Positions 55,508-64,000 of a stretch of DNA of 64,000 nt are shown here, one piece after another; within the stretch, counting starts at the first letter, position 1, and each line of letters begins with the position of its first letter. The stretch covers positions 113,391 through 177,390 of the forward strand of contig NZ_ARXR01000005.1 in NCBI RefSeq assembly GCF_015356855.1. Reading direction: 5' to 3'. The translations under genes and the position numbers were made by a program. The stretch comes from Alloalcanivorax venustensis ISO4 (GTDB lineage Bacteria > Pseudomonadota > Gammaproteobacteria > Pseudomonadales > Alcanivoracaceae). A model generated the notes under the pieces. It was not told the DNA's origin and searched no databases. It worked only from the letters and a program-made list of their open reading frames with translations.

Positions 55508-56443
55508 ATGTCAGTGCAGACGCCCACCCGACCCATTACCGGACCGGCTCCGGCGATTCAGGACCCTTACCCCACCCGTCTGGCGAAAAAGCCGGACATG
55601 CCCTGGCTGAACCGCCGCGAAAAAGTGGTTAAGGGCCAGGCCGCCGACGGCCCCCTTTCCCAGCAACAACTGGACGAGTTCGAGCAGCGCGGCTTTCTGT
55701 TCGAGCCGGACTTCCTGGATCAGCGGGAAGTGCAGGAGCTCACCGGCCATTTGCACGAACTGCTCGCCCGGGATGAATTCCGGGGCCGGGATTTCAGTGT
55801 CACCGAGCCCGGCAGTGAGGAAATCCGCTCCCTGTTCGCGGTGCACTTTCTGTCCGAACGTTTCCGCCAACTGGCCCGTGACCCGCGCCTGACCGGCCGC
55901 GCCCGGCAGATACTGGGCGGCGATGTCTATGTGCACCAGTCACGGATCAACTACAAGCCGGGCTTCCACGGCAAGGGATTCAACTGGCATTCGGACTTCG
56001 AGACCTGGCACGCCGAGGACGGCATGCCGTCCATGCACGCGGTGAGCGCGTCCATCGTGCTGACCGACAACCACCACTTCAACGGGCCCCTGATGCTGAT
56101 TCCCGGCTCGCACAAGGTGTTCGTGCCGTGCCTGGGCGCCACCCCGGACGACCACCACAAGCAGTCCCTGAAGACCCAGGAATTCGGCGTGCCCGGCAAC
56201 GACGTGCTGCAGGCGCTGATCGAGCGGGGCGGTATCGAGGCGCCCACCGGCAAGGCCGGCGGCCTGATTCTGTTCGACTGCAACACCCTGCACGGCTCCA
56301 ACGCCAATATGTCGCCGGACCCGCGCAGCAATGTGTTCTTCGTCTACAACCGCCGCGACAACGTTTGCGACCGGCCCTACGCGGCCCGGCGGCGCCGTCC
56401 CTCGTTCCTGGCCCACGGGCCCGGGGAGACGTGGACGCCGTAA
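55508..56443 (+). CDS. ectD: Ectoine hydroxylase EctD
   Basis: A 311-residue non-haem Fe(II)/2-oxoglutarate dioxygenase. The EctD signature is clear: QSRINYKPGFHGKGFNWHSD, with the iron ligands His and Asp, continues into ETWHAEDGMPSMHAVSASIVL; LIPGSHKVFVPC and the second iron His in FDCNTLHGSNANMS follow. It converts ectoine to 5-hydroxyectoine in the cytosol for osmotic and heat protection. No ectABC genes are in the window, so it depends on ectoine made or imported elsewhere. The ATG at 55508 follows a strong CAGGAGG. Confidence 0.95.
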   Translation: MSVQTPTRPITGPAPAIQDPYPTRLAKKPDMPWLNRREKVVKGQAADGPLSQQQLDEFEQRGFLFEPDFLDQREVQELTGHLHELLARDEFRGRDFSVTEPGSEEIRSLFAVHFLSERFRQLARDPRLTGRARQILGGDVYVHQSRINYKPGFHGKGFNWHSDFETWHAEDGMPSMHAVSASIVLTDNHHFNGPLMLIPGSHKVFVPCLGATPDDHHKQSLKTQEFGVPGNDVLQALIERGGIEAPTGKAGGLILFDCNTLHGSNANMSPDPRSNVFFVYNRRDNVCDRPYAARRRRPSFLAHGPGETWTP

Positions 56444-56455
56444 CCCGGCCCGGTG

Positions 56456-57346
56456 TCAGGGCTCGCGGTGTTTGAAGAACGTCTGGATGCTGGAAAAGTC
56501 CTTGCCGCCCAGGCCCTGGTTGCCGAGGGCGGCGTACAGGCTTTTCGCCAGTGAGCCCATGGGCGTGCTGGACTGGCTGGCCAGCGCCGCTTCCAGCGCC
56601 AGGCCCAGATCCTTGTTCATCAGTTTCACCGCGAAACCGCCGTTGTAGTCGTTGCTGGACGGCACGCCCTCCATCACGCCGGGCCAGGGGTTGTACACCT
56701 CCAGGGACCAGTTGCGTCCGGAGCTGGCTTTCATGATGTCGGAGAGCACCGCCGGGTCCAGGCCGTGGTCGGCGCCCAGTTGCAGCGCTTCGGCGGTGCC
56801 GATCATATGCACGGCCAGCAGCATGTTGTTGCAGATTTTCGCCACCTGGCCGGCGCCGTTGTCGCCGGCGCGGAACACGTTCTTGCCCATGCAGTCGAGC
56901 ACCGGGCGGGCGCGTTCCACCGCCGCTTCCGGGCCGCCGCAGATAAACGTCAGCGTGCCCGCTTTGGCGCCGCCGACACCGCCGGACACCGGCGCGTCGA
57001 TCATGGTGCGGCCGCTGTCGGCGGCGGCGCTGGCCACCCGGCGGGCGGTGTCGGCGTCGATGGTGGAGCAGTCGATGATCAGGGTGTCCGGGTGGATGGC
57101 GTCCAGCACGCCGTCGTCGCCCAGATACAGGCCGGTGACCGCGCCGGCGGAGGGCAGCATGCTGATCACCACCTCGGCGCCGGCCACCGCCGCCGCCGGG
57201 TCGGCGGCCACGGCGACGCCGTCCGCTTCCACGGTCTTGAGCAGCTCGGGCACCAGGTCGAAGGCGGTCACCGTGTGGCCGGCCTTGACCAGATTGGCGG
57301 CCATCGGCCCGCCCATGTTGCCGACGCCGAAGAATCCGATGTTCAT
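56456..57346 (-). CDS. mmsB: 3-Hydroxyisobutyrate dehydrogenase
   Basis: A 296-residue beta-hydroxyacid dehydrogenase. The NAD loop is GFFGVGNMGGPMAANLVKAGH (residues 4-24 in pattern); DAPVSGGVGGAKAGTLTF is the substrate-binding signature; and the catalytic Lys is in GAGQVAKICNNMLLA. It oxidises 3-hydroxyisobutyrate to methylmalonate semialdehyde in valine degradation; MmsA, encoded upstream, uses the product. It is the last gene of mmsA-acyl-CoA dehydrogenase-mmsB, 25 bp after the dehydrogenase gene. Confidence 0.94.
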   Translation of the reverse strand: MNIGFFGVGNMGGPMAANLVKAGHTVTAFDLVPELLKTVEADGVAVAADPAAAVAGAEVVISMLPSAGAVTGLYLGDDGVLDAIHPDTLIIDCSTIDADTARRVASAAADSGRTMIDAPVSGGVGGAKAGTLTFICGGPEAAVERARPVLDCMGKNVFRAGDNGAGQVAKICNNMLLAVHMIGTAEALQLGADHGLDPAVLSDIMKASSGRNWSLEVYNPWPGVMEGVPSSNDYNGGFAVKLMNKDLGLALEAALASQSSTPMGSLAKSLYAALGNQGLGGKDFSSIQTFFKHREP

Positions 57347-57371
57347 ATTGTTCTCCTTTTTGAATCGGGCC

Positions 57372-58523
57372 TTATAAAAAGCTCAGGTCTTTCAGTACCC
57401 GGCGGGCGATGATCACCCGCATGATTTCGTTGGTGCCTTCCAGAATCTGATGCACCCGGCTGTCGCGCACATAGCGCTCCAGCGGGTACTCCTTGATGTA
57501 GCCGTAGCCGCCGTGCAGCTGCAGGGCCTGGTTGCAGACGTCGAAGCACAGGTCGGTGGCGAGCCGCTTGGCCATGGCGCAGAAGGTGCCTTTGTCGGCG
57601 TCGCCGTTATCCAGCTTCCAGGCCGCCAGCCGCACCATCTGCTGGGCCGCCACCAGGTGGGTGGCCATGTCCGCCAGGGTGAACTGCACGCTCTGGAACT
57701 CGCTCACCGGCTGATCGAACTGGCGGCGCTCCTGCACGTAGCTCTGCGCCTGGGCCAGCGCCGCCGAGGCCGCGCCCAGCGAGCAGCTGGCGATATTGAT
57801 ACGGCCGCCGTCCAGGCCCGCCATGGCGATCTTGAAGCCCTGGCCCTCGTCGCCGATGCGGTTTTCCACCGGGACGCGCGCGTCCTCGAGAATCACCGCC
57901 CGGGTGGGCTGGCTTTTCCAGCCCATCTTGTCCTCGTTGCGGCCGTAGCTGACGCCGGGCGTGTCCGACGGGATCGCGAAGCAGGAAATGCCGCCGGCGC
58001 CGGGCCCGCCGGTGCGCGCCATCAGCACCAGCAGGTCGGTGTCGCCGGCGCCGGAGATGAACGCCTTGGCGCCGTTCAGCACATACTCGTCGCCGTCGCG
58101 GCGGGCGCTGGTCTTCAGCGACGCCGCGTCGGAGCCGGCGCCGGGTTCGGTGAGGCAATAGGAGGCCAGCGCCTCGCCGCTCATCAGCGGCCCGTTCCAG
58201 CGCTGGCGCACCGCCTCGGAGCCGAACCGGGACAGCATCCAGGTGGCCATGTTGTGGATGGTGATGAAGGCGGTGGTGGAGGTGCAGCCCGCCGCCATCT
58301 GCTCGAAGATCAGCGCCGCGTCGAGCCGGCTCAGGCCCATGCCGCCCTGGTCCTCGTCGCAGTACAGCGCGCAGAAGCCCAGCTCGCCGGCGCGGCGGAT
58401 GGTGTCCTTGGGGAAGGTGCCGTGCTGGTCCCACTCGGCGGCGAACGGCGCCAGCTCCTTATCGGCGAACTGGCGCGCGGTGTCGCGGAACGCCAGCTGC
58501 TCGTCGGTGAAGTTGAAGTCCAT
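57372..58523 (-). CDS. Acyl-CoA dehydrogenase, probably isobutyryl-CoA dehydrogenase
   Basis: A 383-residue FAD enzyme with the full ACAD fold. SYCLTEPGAGSDAASLKTSA and the C-terminal QLHGGYGYIKEYPLERYVRD and HQILEGTNEIMRVIIARR are signature regions; the catalytic Glu is in LEGTNE. Its place between mmsA and mmsB indicates isobutyryl-CoA oxidation in valine catabolism. The start is ATG 58523, two bases after the mmsA stop. The enoyl-CoA hydratase and 3-hydroxyisobutyryl-CoA hydrolase of the pathway are not in the window. Confidence 0.93.
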   Translation of the reverse strand: MDFNFTDEQLAFRDTARQFADKELAPFAAEWDQHGTFPKDTIRRAGELGFCALYCDEDQGGMGLSRLDAALIFEQMAAGCTSTTAFITIHNMATWMLSRFGSEAVRQRWNGPLMSGEALASYCLTEPGAGSDAASLKTSARRDGDEYVLNGAKAFISGAGDTDLLVLMARTGGPGAGGISCFAIPSDTPGVSYGRNEDKMGWKSQPTRAVILEDARVPVENRIGDEGQGFKIAMAGLDGGRINIASCSLGAASAALAQAQSYVQERRQFDQPVSEFQSVQFTLADMATHLVAAQQMVRLAAWKLDNGDADKGTFCAMAKRLATDLCFDVCNQALQLHGGYGYIKEYPLERYVRDSRVHQILEGTNEIMRVIIARRVLKDLSFL

Positions 58524-58525
58524 GG

Positions 58526-60031
58526 CTATTTCAGGTTGATGGTCATGTTGGGGCCGCCGTGGGCGCCGTCCGGGATGTCGTCGTCGAACCAGCGGCTGGT
58601 GACGGTCTTGGTCTCGGTGTAGAAGCGCACCGCCTGTTTGCCGTAGGCGTGCTGGTCCCCGTAGAAGGATCCCTTCCAACCGGTGAAGCTGAAGAACGGC
58701 AGCGGCACCGGGATCGGCACATTGATGCCCACCTGGCCCACTTCCACCTCGTGCTGATACTTGCGCGCGGCGGCGCCACTGGCTGTGAAGATCGAGGTGC
58801 CGTTGCCGTAGGGGCTGTTGTTCACCAGCTCCAGGGCCTCTTCCAGGGTATCCACGGTCATGCAGCACAGCACCGGGCCGAAGATCTCTTCTTTGTAGAG
58901 CGCCATGTCCGGGGTCACGTCGCTGAACAGGGTGGGGCCCACCCAGTTGCCGTCCGGCAGCCCGTCCACGGTGCAATCGGAACCGTCCAGCAAACAGCTG
59001 GCGCCTTCCTCCTTGCCCTGCTTGATCAGCGTCAGCACCCGGTCGCGGGCCTTGGGGCTGATCTGCGGGCCATAGGCGGCGTTCTCGTCGTCCCAGGCGC
59101 CGGGGCGGATTTTCGCCAGCTCGTCCTTGAGTTCGTCGATCCACTGTTTGGACTCGCCCACGAACACCGCCACGCTGATCGCCATGCAGCGCTGGCCGGC
59201 GGCGCCGCAGGAAGCGCCCACCAGGTTGCTGATCACCTGATCCTTGCGCGCGTCCGGCATCACCACCATGTGGTTCTTGGCGCCGGCGAAACACTGGGCG
59301 CGTTTGAGGTGGTCGGTGGCGGTGCGGTAGACGTGCTGGCCCACCGGCACCGAGCCGACGAAGGACACCGCCTTGATCTCCGGGTGGGTGAGCAGGGTGT
59401 CCACCTGTTCCTTGCCGCCGTGGACCACCTGCAGCAGGTTCTTGGGCGCGCCGGCGCGCAGGAACAGCTCGGCGAGAATATTGGGGGTCATCGGGTCCTG
59501 CTCGGAGGGCTTGAGCACGAAGCTGTTGCCGCAGGCGATGGCCATCGGGAACATCCACAGCGGAATCATCGCCGGGAAGTTGAACGGGGTGATGCCCGCG
59601 CACACGCCCAGCGGCTGGGTCCAGGCGTGGCCGTCGATACCGCGCGCCACGTTTTCCACCGTCTCGCCCATCATCAGCGAGCCGATGTTGGCGGCGTGCT
59701 CCACCACCTCGATGCCGCGCCACACATCGCCCTTGGCGTCCGCGAACACCTTGCCGGTTTCCTTGGCCAGCACCTCGGCGATTTCATCGTGGTGCTCCTT
59801 GAGCAGGTGCTGGTAGCGCAGCATCACCCGGGCGCGCTCGGACACCGGGGTTTCCCGCCATTCCAGGAACGCCTCGCGGGCGGACTGGATGGCGCTCTCC
59901 ATTTCCTCGGCGGTGGCCGCCGGCACTTCGCAGAGCACCTCCTGGGTGGCCGGGTTGGTGACTGGAATCCAGGTGTCGGTCTGGCTTTGCTGGAATTCGC
60001 CGTTGATCAGTTGCGGCAGTCGCGTGCTCAT
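58526..60031 (-). CDS. mmsA: Methylmalonate-semialdehyde dehydrogenase (CoA-acylating)
   Basis: A 501-residue aldehyde dehydrogenase of the MmsA/IolA subgroup. [37 protein letters not shown] (NAD site), and [16 protein letters not shown] with the catalytic Cys near residue 285 are diagnostic; [15 protein letters not shown] is near the end. It converts methylmalonate semialdehyde to propionyl-CoA. It is the first gene of the valine operon; the divergent AraC-family gene is the likely activator. The ATG at 60031 follows GGAGGCTCC. Confidence 0.95.
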   Translation of the reverse strand: MSTRLPQLINGEFQQSQTDTWIPVTNPATQEVLCEVPAATAEEMESAIQSAREAFLEWRETPVSERARVMLRYQHLLKEHHDEIAEVLAKETGKVFADAKGDVWRGIEVVEHAANIGSLMMGETVENVARGIDGHAWTQPLGVCAGITPFNFPAMIPLWMFPMAIACGNSFVLKPSEQDPMTPNILAELFLRAGAPKNLLQVVHGGKEQVDTLLTHPEIKAVSFVGSVPVGQHVYRTATDHLKRAQCFAGAKNHMVVMPDARKDQVISNLVGASCGAAGQRCMAISVAVFVGESKQWIDELKDELAKIRPGAWDDENAAYGPQISPKARDRVLTLIKQGKEEGASCLLDGSDCTVDGLPDGNWVGPTLFSDVTPDMALYKEEIFGPVLCCMTVDTLEEALELVNNSPYGNGTSIFTASGAAARKYQHEVEVGQVGINVPIPVPLPFFSFTGWKGSFYGDQHAYGKQAVRFYTETKTVTSRWFDDDIPDGAHGGPNMTINLK

Positions 60032-60136
60032 GGAGCCTCCGAAAGTGGGGGTGTTGTTCTATTATTGCTATGATTTACCACAGTATCGTCCCCATGCGGA
60101 TGGTTTCTATTGACCAGTAATGGACTATATTGCGGT

Positions 60137-61039
60137 ATGGATTCCAGTGACGTCCCGGTTATCGAGACCTCCCAGTGGCCACTGCCCCGGGACGGCCGCC
60201 GCATTGTGGTGCCCCAGGCGCTGATCCAGACGCTGGGCGCGCACCCGCTGTGCGGCGACTGCCTGCCCCACGGCGTGGGCTACTACCCGCGCGCCGCCGG
60301 CCATCAGATGGGGCGCGCCTCGCCCCGCGATCATCTGCTGATCTATTGCGTGGCCGGACGCGGTGAAGTGGATCTGGACGGCGACGCCCACCCGGTGGGG
60401 CCCGGCGACGTGCTGCTGTTCCGGGAAGGGCAGCCGCACCGCTACCGGGCCCGCCCGGACGACCCCTGGACCATCTACTGGGTGCACCTGGGCGGCGCCG
60501 CCGTGGATGCGTTTTTCGACGCCATCGAGCCGGACCCGCGCGCCGGACTGGTGCCGGTGGGCCTGCACTCGCGGCTCAGCGAAGAGTTCGAAGTGCTGCT
60601 GGCCACCGCGGTGAGCTTTCAGATTCACCATCAGGTGCACGCCGCCAATGTGCTGCGCGGCCTGCTCACCTTCCTGGCGCTGGTACGCCGCCGCCAGCAG
60701 GCGCGGCAGGCGGCGCTGGACGTGGACCGGGTGCAGAGCTACCTGCAAAGCCGCCTGCACGAACGGCTGGCCCTGGACGACCTGGTCGCCGCCACCAGCA
60801 CCCTGTCGCGCTATCACTTTATTCGCGAGTACAAACGCCTCACCGGGCAGACGCCGATGCAGGCGTTTCAGCACCTCAAGATCAGCCGCGCCTGCTACCT
60901 GCTGGACGTCAGCGACCTGGGCGTCAGCGACATCGCCCGCCACCTGGGCCACGACGACCCCTACTACTTTTCCCGCCTGTTTAAAAAAGTGATGGGCGTA
61001 GCGCCCCGCCACTACCGCCGCGAACGCTCCTCCCACTGA
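60137..61039 (+). CDS. mmsR: AraC-family regulator, probable MmsR activator of the mms operon
   Basis: A 300-residue AraC/XylS protein. The N-terminal cupin-like domain includes YCVAGRGEVDLDGDAHPVGPGDVLLFREG in pattern; the C-terminal double helix-turn-helix spans LALDDLVAATSTLSRYHFIREYKRLTG-type and VSDIARHLGHDDPYYFSRLFKKVMG-type segments (about residues 205-295). Divergent placement 105 bp from mmsA matches the mmsR-mmsAB arrangement of P. aeruginosa. The ATG at 60137 is chosen over a TTG at 60110, which falls in the promoter region. The inducer is probably a valine catabolite. Confidence 0.85.
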   Translation: MDSSDVPVIETSQWPLPRDGRRIVVPQALIQTLGAHPLCGDCLPHGVGYYPRAAGHQMGRASPRDHLLIYCVAGRGEVDLDGDAHPVGPGDVLLFREGQPHRYRARPDDPWTIYWVHLGGAAVDAFFDAIEPDPRAGLVPVGLHSRLSEEFEVLLATAVSFQIHHQVHAANVLRGLLTFLALVRRRQQARQAALDVDRVQSYLQSRLHERLALDDLVAATSTLSRYHFIREYKRLTGQTPMQAFQHLKISRACYLLDVSDLGVSDIARHLGHDDPYYFSRLFKKVMGVAPRHYRRERSSH

Positions 61040-61128
61040 GCGGTGCATAACCCTTTATTCTCTTGGGGTTGCAGCAATAATAAAAATGTTGCATAAAGGG
61101 GAAAATGCCTTCTCAAGGAGATAGAGAA

Positions 61129-61476
61129 ATGTCGTTATCAGCGGAAGATAAACAGAAATACCATGACCTCATCCAATCCATCTGGTCTGGCTCCGTAAGC
61201 TCTACGCCCTCGCAAATTACTGAAGAAGTGGCGGATATTGTCGATACGGTGATTGATGAAACGTACTCATGTTCAGAAGATTTCGCCGGGACTTTGACGT
61301 TACTAGCCGCGATAGGGGGCGCGTGGATCTTGCCGCGTAACATCGTGAAGTATTATTTCGACGCCTTGGAAACCTGGCTGTCTGATGTCGAAGGCAACAT
61401 CACCTATAAGATATGTATCAATCAGGCCGCTTTGAATTGGAAGAGCCCTTTGGTGCTTGCCCTGATGGGTATCTAA
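61129..61476 (+). CDS. Uncharacterised small protein of an AT-rich islet
   Basis: A 115-residue protein with no recognised family. The N-terminal half is acidic and helical (LSAEDKQKYHDLIQSIW, ITEEVADIVDTVIDE); a hydrophobic stretch (TLTLLAAIGGAWILP, about residues 60-75) follows, then a mixed tail with a Cys and KSPLVLALMGI. The start at 61129 has AAGGAG eight bases upstream. GC content is visibly lower than in the flanking genes. It is followed three bases later by a small membrane-protein gene and was probably acquired with it. Confidence 0.65.
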   Translation: MSLSAEDKQKYHDLIQSIWSGSVSSTPSQITEEVADIVDTVIDETYSCSEDFAGTLTLLAAIGGAWILPRNIVKYYFDALETWLSDVEGNITYKICINQAALNWKSPLVLALMGI

Positions 61477-61479
61477 TCG

Positions 61480-61629
61480 ATGGATGTCCTTAAAGTTTTG
61501 TTCTGGGTCCTCGTGGCGATAAGCGCGATTTGGTACTTCAAGGACAAAGACAGTCCTGTTTTCCGCTGGTCATCATTTTGCGCTACGTTACTTATAGCCT
61601 ACATTTTGATAGCCAGGATTATTGACTGA
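61480..61629 (+). CDS. 49-residue membrane protein
   Basis: A short open frame starting three bases after the preceding stop. It encodes two hydrophobic stretches (VLKVLFWVLVAISAIWYF and FCATLLIAYILIARII) joined by the charged turn KDKDSPVFRW, so a helical hairpin in the membrane is likely. No family is recognised and there is no ribosome-binding site of its own, so it depends on translational coupling. It overlaps the convergent gene by 11 bp. It could be an immunity or accessory partner of the 115-residue protein, which is speculation. Confidence 0.5.
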   Translation: MDVLKVLFWVLVAISAIWYFKDKDSPVFRWSSFCATLLIAYILIARIID

Positions 61630-62155
61630 GTTTCGCGGATTTAATGATGGCGGTAACAGCTTTTTTTGAGAAATTGAAATCCAAATAATCGATGTTGCCG
61701 CTTTTCACGATTAGCATGGTTCTGTATCCCGCTGTGTTCTTTTGAAGCCTTAGATACAGGGTCGTGTCTTCGAGTTCGCGCCAGTATATTTTTACTTCGC
61801 ACGATAATTTCGATGCGGGGATATCGGATCTTGCCTGCAATAATGTCCGTGCTTTTTCTGTCTTTGACGTGTCGTTTTCGAATAAGGTTTCGATGGTCGT
61901 CCGGCTAAGTTCTCGATGTGTTAGGACGTCCCCATTCTTGTACTTCATAATTAACATATCGTTGACGTGAGCCACGGTTTTCAGACTGTGATCTGGTAGA
62001 AAGAGTGTCGCTGGACCGAAGCGCCCCATAAGGACGGCGTCGTTTGGCGGGCTTTGGCTATCAAGCTCGATCATTTGAGTCGTGCAGGCATCAGCGAAGG
62101 CGGGAGAACCGCTCAGAACGCAAGCCGCCATCAAAGCCAGTCGAACAAGGTGCAT
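61619..62155 (-). CDS. Exported protein of unknown function
   Basis: A 178-residue protein with a clear signal peptide (MHLVRLALMAACVLSGSPAFA, cleavage after AFA). The mature part has Cys residues near 23 and 118, which could pair, and no recognised domain. The ATG at 62155 has GGAGG six bases upstream; a longer frame to 62197 overlaps the next gene. Base composition is AT-rich like the two small genes it converges on, and unlike the GTPase gene behind it. Confidence 0.72.
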   Translation of the reverse strand: MHLVRLALMAACVLSGSPAFADACTTQMIELDSQSPPNDAVLMGRFGPATLFLPDHSLKTVAHVNDMLIMKYKNGDVLTHRELSRTTIETLFENDTSKTEKARTLLQARSDIPASKLSCEVKIYWRELEDTTLYLRLQKNTAGYRTMLIVKSGNIDYLDFNFSKKAVTAIIKSAKLSQ

Positions 62156-62196
62156 GTTAGACCTCCAAGCATGTGTATTGCTGGATCCAGAGTTCA

Positions 62197-63624
62197 CTAT
62201 AACGATCCGGATCGCCAGGCGAGGAACGCTTCACCAGCTTGCTCTACCGCCGTCTCGAGGGCATCCCGACGCTTCACATCCCCGGGCTCACGCGGCGGAT
62301 CCTGCAACGCCTTCTGCAGCCGCTGGCGCTGCCCCCGGGGCAACTGTTCCAGCCAGTGGCGGTCCGCGTCGCCCAGAGTGAGCGGGTCACGCCCGGCGTG
62401 ATTGCGGTGACTGACCTGATGCCAGTGCTCCAGGGCCCGGCCCAGCACCACATAGCCGAATTGTGGATCGCGGACCGGCCCGAAGGCCGCCTCGGCGCCG
62501 CCGGTGAAGCGCTCCAGCACTTTCAGCGCGCCCAGTTTGTCGGCGTACTTGCCGCCGTAGAAGACGCTGCCGGCGGCGCCCAGCACGCCGCCGATCAGGG
62601 CGCCGGCCCCCAGCGAATGACCGGCGGCCAGGGCGTCGATGCCGGCCCCGCCCAGGGCGCCGGCGCCGAAGCCGGCGGTGGCCAGGTAGGTGCGGCTGAC
62701 GCCCCAGGTCCGGCGGGCCTGTTCACTGAACAGGTCGCTGCCCGGCTGCCACGCCAGGGCCTGTTCCCGGCGGCGCAGGTGGCGGTGCTGGTAAAGGGCT
62801 TCCACGTCGCGGCGCAGGCCCTGCTCCCGCTGGCGCTGCCAGTCCCGCCAGCGTTGGCCGAGTTCGTGCTCGAGGGCGTCGCGGTTGCCGTCGTCGCGCA
62901 GCCGGCCGGTTTCCCGGTGGGTGAGCATGTCCGCCAGGGCGGCGGCGATCAGTTGCAGGGCCTGGCGCTGGCGGTGCCGGCGCTGGTCGCGCAGATGGTG
63001 GGTGGCCTCCTCAAGCGGCGCTTCCCATTCCGGCGCCAGCTGGCCGAAACCGCGCAGCAGGCTCAGATGGGCCTCGAAGGGGGCGTGCACCGCGTCGAAA
63101 TCGCGCACGATCTGGAAGTACTGACCCAGGGCGGCGCGCCAGTCGGCCAGGTGGTCGCCCGCGCCGATGCGGTTGATCAGCGCCAGGCTGGGGCGGCCGG
63201 TCCAGCGCAGGATTTCCATTTCCGCTTCCTGTTCGCGGCTGTAGGGCACCGCGCCGTCCACCACATAGAGAATGCCGGCGCCCTCCAGTATCGGCGTCAG
63301 CAGCTGGCATTCGTCATGGAAACGGGGGTCGTCGCGGTGCTGGGTGACAAAGGCGCGCACCGTGTCCGGCCGGTCCGACGCGGACAGGCTGTGGGCCTGC
63401 AGCCAGGCCAGCACCCGGCGCGGGCGCTGGAAGCCGGGGGTGTCGATCAGTTCGTACAGCAGCCGGTCGTCCACGCGCAGCGGGTAGTGGCCGTTCTCCC
63501 GGGTGGTGCCCGGCTCCAGGGCGATGGCGATGCCGTCGTTCTGGGCCAGGGTGGCGACAATGCTCGACTTGCCCTTGTTGGGGTGGCCGACCACGGCGAA
63601 ACGGGGCAGGGGGCGCTCGCTCAT
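62197..63624 (-). CDS. GTPase with C-terminal DUF3482 domain
   Basis: A 475-residue protein. The N-terminal GTPase domain has G1 GHPNKGKSS (residues 13-21), a G2 Thr in GTTRENGHYPL, G3 DTPGF and a G4-like INRIG (NKxD is altered). After about 290 residues follow a helical region and a Gly/Ala-rich hydrophobic stretch (GAGALGGAGIDALAAGHSLG) typical of the DUF3482 family, which may insert into membrane. It overlaps the DUF2868 gene by four bases, a pairing conserved in pseudomonads. The function is unknown. Confidence 0.87.
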   Translation of the reverse strand: MSERPLPRFAVVGHPNKGKSSIVATLAQNDGIAIALEPGTTRENGHYPLRVDDRLLYELIDTPGFQRPRRVLAWLQAHSLSASDRPDTVRAFVTQHRDDPRFHDECQLLTPILEGAGILYVVDGAVPYSREQEAEMEILRWTGRPSLALINRIGAGDHLADWRAALGQYFQIVRDFDAVHAPFEAHLSLLRGFGQLAPEWEAPLEEATHHLRDQRRHRQRQALQLIAAALADMLTHRETGRLRDDGNRDALEHELGQRWRDWQRQREQGLRRDVEALYQHRHLRRREQALAWQPGSDLFSEQARRTWGVSRTYLATAGFGAGALGGAGIDALAAGHSLGAGALIGGVLGAAGSVFYGGKYADKLGALKVLERFTGGAEAAFGPVRDPQFGYVVLGRALEHWHQVSHRNHAGRDPLTLGDADRHWLEQLPRGQRQRLQKALQDPPREPGDVKRRDALETAVEQAGEAFLAWRSGSL

Positions 63625-64000
63625 GGGCGACACAGCCTGACCGGCCGGTGCCGGTCCACGAAGCGTTGCCACTGGGCCAGCAGCGCGCCGTCCACCAGAG
63701 CGGTTTGATCGTCGGCGGCGAGTGGCAGCAGCACGATGTCGGTGTTCGCCGGCAGGCTGTGGCGGGCGTCGTCGAGGAAGTCCGCCAGTTCGCCGGTGGG
63801 CGGCTCCCAGCCGCGCGTCAGCACCACCACCGGCAGGCCCAGGTCGGCGCGGGTGAGGGTGTCGCGGTCCTGCTCCAGGCTGGCGCTGCCGCCGGCTTCG
63901 AGCACCTGCATGGGGGCGTCCTGGAGCAGGTTTCGGGCGAGGTCGGCGCTGCCGGCGCCGGCCCAGCGGATCACCACGCCGCTTTCCGGCGGCGGCGCCA
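63621..64000 (-). CDS. DUF2868 family protein, C-terminal part (5' end outside window)
   Basis: The reverse strand is open from the window edge to a stop at 63621, giving the last 126 residues. GLPVVVLTRGWEPPTGELADFLDDARHSLP in pattern and VLLPLAADD, then QWQRFVDRHRPVRLCRP at the end, match the soluble C-terminal domain of DUF2868 proteins, which carry transmembrane helices in the missing part. It overlaps the GTPase gene (ATGA), so the two are translationally coupled and probably act together at the membrane. The family function is unknown. Confidence 0.75.
   Translation of the reverse strand, partial: APPPESGVVIRWAGAGSADLARNLLQDAPMQVLEAGGSASLEQDRDTLTRADLGLPVVVLTRGWEPPTGELADFLDDARHSLPANTDIVLLPLAADDQTALVDGALLAQWQRFVDRHRPVRLCRP

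Overview
The window is a gene-dense stretch (about 92 percent coding, high GC) of a gammaproteobacterial chromosome. Gene order resembles the origin-proximal region of pseudomonads (pst-phoU, phoBR, ubiA-ubiC, rubredoxin; polA, thrB, znu). The paired rubA-rubB genes, which serve alkane hydroxylases, and a lone ectoine hydroxylase point to a marine hydrocarbon degrader, most likely Alcanivorax/Alloalcanivorax or a close relative. That assignment is inference from gene content; no rRNA or tRNA gene is visible, and no insertion sequence, phage gene or CRISPR array was seen.

Layout. 1-7.6 kb: 5' part of a membrane PAS/GGDEF protein, uvrD, a TRAP substrate-binding lipoprotein, yciA and the TRAP permease genes. 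7.7-13.4 kb: the phosphate block pstSCAB-phoU behind a well-formed Pho box. 13.4-17.4 kb: an arsenate operon (arsR-arsC-acr3-arsH-MFS) placed directly behind it. 17.4-19.8 kb: yaeQ, a GDT1-family manganese exporter under a yybP-ykoY manganese riboswitch, and a TetR/DUF2306 divergent pair with twin operators. 19.8-25.6 kb: slyX, phoR-phoB (own Pho box), ubiA-ubiC, rubredoxin, rubredoxin reductase and an overlapping SCP2-like gene. 25.6-31.7 kb: MATE pump, znuB-znuC, candidate Zur box, znuA, a cellulase-like protein and thrB. 31.8-37.4 kb: esterase, polA, tpm and small genes. 37.4-41.5 kb: a hipBA toxin-antitoxin pair with three evenly spaced operators, and an exported catalase-peroxidase with a candidate Pho box. 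41.5-53.9 kb: MpaB-like oxygenase, SDR, peroxiredoxin, a ThDP enzyme with an aminotransferase, an ABC-2 exporter, a SoxR regulon pair, a hemerythrin-like protein, split LigD polymerase and phosphoesterase genes, and a HAD protein with an altered motif I. 53.9-61 kb: amidase, ectD and the valine-catabolic mmsA-acyl-CoA dehydrogenase-mmsB operon with a divergent AraC regulator. 61-64 kb: an AT-richer islet of three unrecognised genes, then a GTPase and DUF2868 pair cut by the window end.

How it fits together. Phosphate starvation is sensed through PstSCAB-PhoU and PhoR-PhoB; both operons carry PhoB sites with the usual 10-bp gap to the -10, and a third site may bring a periplasmic catalase into the same regulon. 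Because arsenate enters through Pst-type transporters, the adjacent ars operon is a sensible partner. Metal homeostasis (Mn export by riboswitch, Zn uptake by Znu/Zur) and redox defence (SoxR, KatG, Prx, rubredoxin) recur through the window.
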